Of a stretch of 16,155 nt of DNA, positions 12,300 to 16,155 are shown one piece after another. This stretch comes from Actinomycetales bacterium (lineage in GTDB: Bacteria; Actinomycetota; Actinomycetes; Actinomycetales; BWSM-131), in contig JASBSH010000039.1 in NCBI GenBank assembly GCA_030149025.1, positions 1-16,155 on the forward strand, in the 5' to 3' direction. The notes under the pieces were generated by a model. It worked only from the letters and a program-made list of their open reading frames with translations, searched no databases and was not told the origin of the DNA. Position 1 is the stretch's first letter, and each line of letters starts with the position of its first letter. The translations under genes and the position numbers were made by a program.

Positions 12300-13160
12300 A
12301 TGTCAGCACTGGCCCTCGGGCTCACCATCGGACTGGCGGTGGTCGTCGGCCTGTCGCTGGGACTGCTCGGCGGAGGCGGCTCCATTCTCACCGTGCCGTT
12401 GCTGGCATACGTGGCCGGGATGCCGGCGAAGGAGGCGATCACCACGTCCCTGGTGGTCGTCGGGACGACGAGCGCCGCCGCCGTGGTGACGCATGCCCGC
12501 GCCGGGCGGGTGCAGTGGAGGACCGGGCTGGTCTTCGGCGCCGCCGGGATGATCGGCGCGTACGCCGGCGGCAGGCTGGCCGCGTTCCTGCCGGGAACGG
12601 TTCTGCTCGTTGCCTTCGCGGCGGTGATGCTGCTGGCGGGGGTCGCGATGCTGCGTGGGCGCCGTCCCGTGGATGCGTCCAGGGTGCGCGGCCGGATGCC
12701 GCTGCTGAGAACGGTGGTGCAGGGGGCGGGAGTCGGCCTGGTCACCGGCGTCCTCGGTGCCGGCGGTGGCTTTCTGATCGTCCCCGCGCTGGCGTTGCTC
12801 GGTGGGTTGCCCATGCCTGTCGCGGTGGGCACGTCCCTGGTGGTCATCAGCATGAACTCGGCTGCGGGGCTTGCCGGGCACCTGTCGAGCACCCAGGTCA
12901 ACTGGGGCCTGGCGGCGGCGGTGACGGCAGCCGCGGTGGTGGGCAGCATCGTCGGCGGGAGGCTGGCCGGACGCGTCGCACCCGAGCAGCTGCGCAAGGC
13001 CTTCGGCTGGTTCGTGCTGCTCATGGCCGCCGTCGTGCTGGCCCAGGAGGTCGGGCTCGCGGTGGGTGCGGTCGCGGCTGCCGGCGTCGTGATCGCGGCC
13101 GTGGTCTCCTTCACGCGTGGGCGCGGACGGAGGCGGCCGGCTGCCACCATGTCCGGATGA
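12300..13160 (+). CDS. TauE/SafE family anion (sulfite/organosulfonate) exporter
   Basis: Integral membrane protein of 286 residues with about eight hydrophobic segments. The family's internal duplication is clear: GLLGGGGSILTVPLL (21-35) in the first half and GVLGAGGGFLIVPAL (150-164) in the second, each followed by a TTSLVVV/GTSLVVI segment (48-54, 177-183). Members export sulfite, sulfoacetate or similar sulfur anions, but individual substrates vary and cannot be read here. The ATG at 12300 has AAGGAG at 12289-12294. The frame is open well upstream but that part overlaps alkA antisense and is not coding. The CsoR/CstR-like operator at the promoter suggests a role in sulfite or sulfane-sulfur stress. 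Its stop overlaps the start of the next gene (ATGA), so the two are co-translated. Confidence 0.9.
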   Translation: MSALALGLTIGLAVVVGLSLGLLGGGGSILTVPLLAYVAGMPAKEAITTSLVVVGTTSAAAVVTHARAGRVQWRTGLVFGAAGMIGAYAGGRLAAFLPGTVLLVAFAAVMLLAGVAMLRGRRPVDASRVRGRMPLLRTVVQGAGVGLVTGVLGAGGGFLIVPALALLGGLPMPVAVGTSLVVISMNSAAGLAGHLSSTQVNWGLAAAVTAAAVVGSIVGGRLAGRVAPEQLRKAFGWFVLLMAAVVLAQEVGLAVGAVAAAGVVIAAVVSFTRGRGRRRPAATMSG

Positions 13161-13864
13161 GCGATGACGTTGTCGAGCGAGGTTCTGACCGGGTTCTGAG
13201 CAGGACCGAGGCCTCGACGGCGGTCGAGGGGATCGGCTGGCGGTACCTGTTGGGAGCGCTGAGCACCACGGTTGCCGTGGGCTCCTTGCAGCAGGCCTTG
13301 GACGTCGCCGCCGAAGCGGTCGCCGCCTGCGGTGCGGACGCCGACACGCACCTTGCGGCGGTACCGCGGCGGGACCGAGTGGACCTCAGCCTGCAGACCG
13401 CGTCGGTGGGGCAGGTGACGCGACGGGACGTGGACCTGGCGCAAGCGGTCACGGAGGCGATGCGTGCTGGTGGCCGGGACACGCTGCCCCGGGGCTCGAC
13501 CCGACCGGTCCAGACCCTCGAGATTGCGATCGACGCGATGGACATCCCCGCCGTCCGTCCCTTCTGGCGGGCGGTGCTCGCGTACACGGGCGAGCCGGGC
13601 CACGACGGGCCGACCGACCCGATCGTCGATCCGCTGGGCGTGATGCCTGCGGTGTGGTTCCAGCAGATGGACCCGCCGCGACAGCAGAGGAACCGCATCC
13701 ACTTCGATATCACGGTGCCGCACGACGAGGCGGAAGACCGGGTCGCCGCGGCGCTCGCGGCAGGCGGGACGCTCGTCAGCGATGCACGAGCACGTGCGTT
13801 CTGGGTGCTCGCCGATCCGGAGGGCAACGAGGTCTGCGTCTGCACGTGGCAGGACCGGGACTGA
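13157..13864 (+). CDS. Pterin-dehydratase-like domain fused to VOC/glyoxalase-like domain
   Basis: A 235-residue protein. Residues about 12-105 have the pattern of actinobacterial 4a-hydroxytetrahydrobiopterin dehydratase-like domains (GWRYLLGALSTTVAVGSLQQ, RVDLSLQTASVGQVTRRDVD). Where active dehydratases carry a His-His-Pro type motif, this one reads ADADTHLAAVP (60-70) with a single His, so dehydratase activity is doubtful. Residues about 117-233 form a glyoxalase/bleomycin-resistance-like (VOC) domain: LEIAIDAMDIPAVRPFWRAV (121-140), NRIHFDITVP (179-188) and the closing FWVLADPEGNEVCVCTW (215-231). The fused form recurs in actinobacteria with unknown function. Start ATG 13157 overlaps the TauE stop (ATGA), implying co-expression. 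The protein appears intact. Confidence 0.82.
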   Translation: MSDDVVERGSDRVLSRTEASTAVEGIGWRYLLGALSTTVAVGSLQQALDVAAEAVAACGADADTHLAAVPRRDRVDLSLQTASVGQVTRRDVDLAQAVTEAMRAGGRDTLPRGSTRPVQTLEIAIDAMDIPAVRPFWRAVLAYTGEPGHDGPTDPIVDPLGVMPAVWFQQMDPPRQQRNRIHFDITVPHDEAEDRVAAALAAGGTLVSDARARAFWVLADPEGNEVCVCTWQDRD

Positions 13865-13899
13865 GCCATCCCAATCGGTAACGGCGTCAGACCACCACG

Positions 13900-13990
13900 C
13901 GGAGGGCGTGGGATTCGAACCCACGAGGACGGTTGGTTCCGCCCTAGCGGTTTTCAAGACCGCCGCCATCGGCCGCTCGGCCAGCCCTCC
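13900..13990 (-). tRNA. tRNA-Ser(UGA)
   Basis: On the minus strand the molecule begins GGAGGGC and ends GCCCTCC plus discriminator G, pairing as a 7-bp acceptor stem. The anticodon stem-loop GCGGT-CTTGAAA-ACCGC presents UGA (plus-strand 13954-13956), reading UCA and other UCN codons. The long variable arm and T arm GTGGGTTCGAATCCCAC mark it as class II. Length is 91 nt with no encoded CCA. Its 3' end faces the VOC gene 35 bases away. Confidence 0.97.
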
Positions 13991-14219
13991 ATGCATCCTG
14001 AAGGATGCGCGGGTCATTCTGCCGCATCACGGCCCACCGGCCGGCTCGGCGTCACCCGGCGACGGCCGGAGGGACACCGCCGACCGGGGCGCGCGCGTCC
14101 AGGCGACACGTCGACAACACGCCATCCGAACGGGTGGCCGGGCAACTTCGGCGTCCGAACCCAACAGATCATCCTTTCGTGCGCGGTCACCCGAAGGATC
14201 ACAGTCATGTCCGCACAGC

Positions 14220-14458
14220 GTCTCGGCGTGCCCGCACACCTTGTGACCGTCCTCGCGGCAGCGTCCGCCGCATCGCCGCCTCCCAGGTCCGGCCCAGGGA
14301 CCTGGTCTTCTTCCACAGCGGTGGCCACGTCTACCACGTCGGCATCTACGCGGGCCTCGGGTGCGTGTGGCACTTCACCGAAGAGGGGCGACCACGTCCA
14401 CAAGGCCAAGATCTGGACGAAGAGCCTCTCTACGGTCCGTCCGCTGACCGGCGCCTGA
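14220..14458 (+). pseudogene. NlpC/P60 (C40) peptidase remnant, frameshifted and 5'-truncated
   Basis: From about 14269 one frame reads RIAASQVRPRDLVFFHSGGH and then VYHVGIYAGLGCVWH, the usual centre of an NlpC/P60 cell-wall hydrolase with the catalytic His in HVGIY. One extra T at 14374 or 14375 then shifts the frame: the next frame continues SPKRGDHVHKAKIWTKSLST to a stop at 14456-14458, as expected for the family C-terminus. Upstream of 14266 similarity fades across frames (LGVPAHLVTVLAAA is the last hint), and I find no DCSGL-type catalytic cysteine. The gene is therefore dead by frameshift and loss of its 5' half. The left boundary is approximate. Confidence 0.65.
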
Positions 14459-14471
14459 GCCCGGCCTCCAC

Positions 14472-14491
14472 TGAACCGGGATCTCATGATC
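14472..14491 (+). repeat. Dispersed repeat copy (TGAACCGGGATCTCATGATC)
   Basis: These twenty bases are identical to part of the copy at 3337-3360, which is 11 kb away, and differ at one base from the right arm of the hairpin at 3105-3127. The copy lies 13 bases after the NlpC/P60 remnant. Confidence 0.7.
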
Positions 14492-14538
14492 GTGAGTATT
14501 GCCCGATGGCCGTGAATGGCGGGGGCTAGCGGCTAATG

Positions 14539-14603
14539 GATGCAGGCATGGGTGCAGGAAAAGCGCGCTCTGACGACCACTTTCGTGCACCCACGGCTGC
14601 ATC
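14539..14603. repeat. Imperfect inverted repeat
   Basis: Arms GATGCAGGCATGGGTGCA (14539-14556) and TGCACCCACGGCTGCATC (14586-14603) pair at 16 of 18 positions. Pairing continues inward through GAAA/TTTC. The loop between the main arms is 29 bases. It may be a terminator-like structure or the ends of a very small element. Confidence 0.55.
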
Positions 14604-14675
14604 GATCATGCCCCGCCCGCCCGCCGGGCCTGCGCAACTGCCTGATCACCAAATTCTACGAAGGAAGGGACGTGT

Positions 14676-14694
14676 ACCGGATTTTCATGATCAC
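14676..14694 (+). repeat. Diverged dispersed repeat copy
   Basis: ACCGGATTTTCATGATCAC matches the hairpin arm ACCGGGATTTCATGATCAC at 17 of 19 positions. It lies in the leader region upstream of the PAC2 gene. Confidence 0.55.
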
Positions 14695-14812
14695 CGCGTG
14701 AGGATCGCTGAGGTGGGGTGGGAAGGGGCAGCACCGTCGATGCGTTCACACTGGCGTAGGACGAACCAATGCACGACAACCAGCCACTGGACGACGCGAG
14801 GAAGGTGCGAGG

Positions 14813-15796
14813 GTGCTGCCCCCCGAGGAGCTGTACACGCTGGACGAGCACGTGCTCGCGGACACGCCGGCCCAGGCGCCCGCCGATCAGAACGGGCAGG
14901 ACGACGCCCGCCCCGTCCTCGTGGTCGCGCTCACCGGGTTCGTGGACGCCGGCTCCGCGGCGACACTGGCAACGCGCCACCTGCTCTGCGAGCTGAAGTC
15001 GGAGCCGGTGGCCCACTTCGACGTCGACCAGCTCTTCGACTACCGGGCACGCCGCCCGCGCATGTCGTTCCGTGAGGACCGCTTCGAGTCCGTCGAGCTG
15101 CCGGAGCTCGTGGTCCATCGTGTCGTCGACGGTGTCGGCAGGCCCTTCTACCTCCTGACCGGCCCCGAACCGGACACGCAGTGGAACCGGTTCTCCGCGG
15201 CCGTGATCCAGCTCATCGAGCGACTCGGCGTCGGTCTCACCGTGAGCCTGCACGGCATCCCGTGGGCTGCGCCGCACACCCGCCCGATCGGAATCACTCC
15301 CCACGCGACGGACCGCTCCCTCATCGCCGGCCGGCCGCGCTGGGTAGGCGACGTCGAGGTGCCCGGCTACGTGATGGCGTTGATCGAGCTGCGCCTCGGT
15401 CAGTCGGGTCACCGGGCGGTCGGCTTCACCGCCCACGTCCCGCACTACCTCGCGGGCACCGAGTTCCCGCCCGCGTCAGTCGCTCTGCTCGACGCAGTCG
15501 GTGAGGCGACCGGTCTCGAGCTGCCCACGCTGAAGCTCCGCGAGGCCGGGGTCGAGGTGCTCGCGGAGATCGACAAGCAGATCGCCGACAACACCGAGAC
15601 GCTGCAGGCGGTCCACGGGCTGGAGCGCCAGTACGACGCGGTCGCCGCGGGCCGCACCCTCGAGGGCCCGGGCCTGCTCAGCCCCAGCCTCCCGCCGGAC
15701 GAGATGCCGGACGCGGAGGAGCTGGCCGCCGACTTCGAGCGCTACCTGCGCGGGCTGGGCGACGAACGGCCCTCGGCCGACGACGACCGATCCTGA
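14813..15796 (+). CDS. PAC2 family protein (proteasome-assembly-chaperone-like)
   Basis: A 327-residue cytoplasmic protein of the PAC2 family common in actinobacteria that have, or are related to those that have, a 20S proteasome; its bacterial role is not settled. Family features are the beginning LPPEELYTLDEH, LVVALTGFVDAGSAATLATR (35-54), FDVDQLFDYRARRPRM, the central VSLHGIPWAAPHTRPIGITP, and GYVMALIELRLGQSGHRAVGF followed by HVPHYLAGTEFPPASVALLD. The acidic C-terminus (DEMPDAEELAADFERYLRGL) is also usual. The GTG start at 14813 follows GAGGAAGG at a spacing of about 8 bases. ATG 14769 upstream is out of frame. The 3' end overlaps the convergent histidine kinase gene by 55 bases. No proteasome gene is in the window. 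Confidence 0.92.
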   Translation: MLPPEELYTLDEHVLADTPAQAPADQNGQDDARPVLVVALTGFVDAGSAATLATRHLLCELKSEPVAHFDVDQLFDYRARRPRMSFREDRFESVELPELVVHRVVDGVGRPFYLLTGPEPDTQWNRFSAAVIQLIERLGVGLTVSLHGIPWAAPHTRPIGITPHATDRSLIAGRPRWVGDVEVPGYVMALIELRLGQSGHRAVGFTAHVPHYLAGTEFPPASVALLDAVGEATGLELPTLKLREAGVEVLAEIDKQIADNTETLQAVHGLERQYDAVAAGRTLEGPGLLSPSLPPDEMPDAEELAADFERYLRGLGDERPSADDDRS

Positions 15797-16155
15797 CGGA
15801 GCATCACCGTCACTCTGGCTCCACCGAGCCGGGATCCGTTGTCGGCGTGCGCTTCTCCGTCGTGCGCGCGGGCGACCGCGGCCACGATCGCCAGGCCGAG
15901 GCCGGTCCCGCCCGACGTGCGTGACGTCGTCCCCTTGGTGAATCTCTCGAACGCGCGCGGCAGCACCTCCGGTGGGAACCCAGGGCCGTCGTCCTCCACC
16001 TGGATCACGACGCTCCCCGCGCCGGGCCGGCGTGCCACGCCCGGCAACGCACCCGACCGAACCGTGACGCGCACATTCCGGGCCCCGGCCGCCGCCGCGT
16101 TCGTCAGGAGGTTGGTGACAAGTTGCTCCATCGCCCTGCGGTCCGCCTCCACCAC
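15742..16155 (-). CDS. Sensor histidine kinase, C-terminal ATPase domain (5' part outside window)
   Basis: The minus-strand frame enters from the right edge and gives 137 residues of a GHKL ATPase domain: N box LVTNLLTNAAAAGA (12-25), G1 box DDGPGFPPE (54-62), F box AFERFTKG and G2 box GGTGLGLAIVAAVARAHDG (81-99). It ends ARVTVMLRQ plus a short Ser/Arg-rich tail. The G boxes are intact. The leading GTG codons at the edge are not a start, because the phosphoacceptor His region and sensor domain must lie beyond 16155. The stop TAG at 15742-15744 lies inside the PAC2 coding region, a 55-base tail-to-tail overlap. The partner response regulator is not in the window. Confidence 0.93.
   Translation of the reverse strand: MVEADRRAMEQLVTNLLTNAAAAGARNVRVTVRSGALPGVARRPGAGSVVIQVEDDGPGFPPEVLPRAFERFTKGTTSRTSGGTGLGLAIVAAVARAHDGEAHADNGSRLGGARVTVMLRQDRSSSAEGRSSPSPRR

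Larger units (their letters stand above)
13991..14812. other. Gene-poor decayed region
   Basis: Over 800 bases between tRNA-Ser(UGA) and the PAC2 gene hold no convincing intact gene. 13991-14219 shows several overlapping open frames without recognisable protein features. The NlpC/P60 remnant follows, then two copies of the dispersed CATGATC repeat (14472-14491, 14676-14694) around an imperfect inverted repeat (14539-14603). The final 100 bases probably carry the PAC2 promoter: TAGGAC at about 14757 is a weak -10 candidate. Confidence 0.6.

Noticed and set aside
11792..14017. 741-codon minus-strand open frame spanning alkA, TauE and VOC genes
   Set aside because: It crosses several genes and a tRNA, contains low-complexity Thr/Pro/Ala runs and has no domain. 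It is a GC-driven stop-free frame.
13900..14812. Integrated element at tRNA-Ser(UGA)
   Set aside because: The decayed DNA lies on the 5' side of the tRNA, whereas integrases normally use the 3' end. No integrase gene or duplicated tRNA 3' segment was seen.
14769..14996. Upstream ATG 14769 as PAC2 start or leader peptide
   Set aside because: It is out of frame with PAC2 and its product has no recognisable features. GTG 14813 has a Shine-Dalgarno sequence and the family-like N-terminus.

Overview
The window is high-GC actinobacterial DNA. The evidence is strongly GC-biased third codon positions, frequent GTG starts, a GTP-type PEP carboxykinase, a multi-membrane-pass LytR-CpsA-Psr protein, a PAC2 protein, and several apparently leaderless promoters (TANNNT six or seven bases before the start codon). 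Gene content and protein style fit Pseudonocardiales (Amycolatopsis, Lentzea or Saccharothrix-like), but the genus is a guess.

Layout. 1-912: 3' part of an uncharacterised secreted-type protein. 1233-3062: pckG, with a CRP-like box upstream and a long perfect hairpin downstream. 3193-3283: tRNA-Ser(GCU) on the minus strand with its own terminator. 3502-5064: LCP cell-wall ligase, convergent with a minus-strand acyl-CoA synthetase (5074-6744). Divergent from the latter is a class B penicillin-binding protein (6835-8745) that appears leaderless and has Leu where the SxN-motif Ser is expected.

8746-10850 is an accessory patch bounded by related short repeats. It holds a DUF488 gene (minus strand), a winged-helix/MNT-type nucleotidyltransferase, and a 69-codon ORF that looks like the truncated second half of a HEPN partner. 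An XRE-type antitoxin-like regulator follows, and then a 19-codon stump overlapping its stop that looks like the beginning of a DUF6036-type nucleotidyltransferase toxin. I read this as the wreckage of two adjacent toxin-antitoxin-like modules, with strong operator-like palindromes retained in front of each surviving gene. It is the most interesting part of the window.

10858-12218: alkA-ogt alkylation-repair operon (minus strand). Divergent from it is a TauE/SafE exporter (12300-13160) with a CsoR/CstR-type operator at its promoter. A pterin-dehydratase-like/VOC fusion gene (13157-13864) is translationally coupled to the exporter. 13900-13990: tRNA-Ser(UGA), minus strand. 13991-14812 is gene-poor: a frameshifted NlpC/P60 remnant, copies of a dispersed repeat, and an imperfect inverted repeat. 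14813-15796: PAC2-family protein, overlapping tail-to-tail with the C-terminal ATPase domain of a sensor histidine kinase that runs off the right edge.

Functionally the core genes are housekeeping: gluconeogenesis, fatty acid activation, wall assembly, DNA repair, sulfur export and two serine tRNAs. No complete novel system is visible. The observations most worth testing are the eroded toxin-antitoxin patch, the altered PBP motif and the repeat families.
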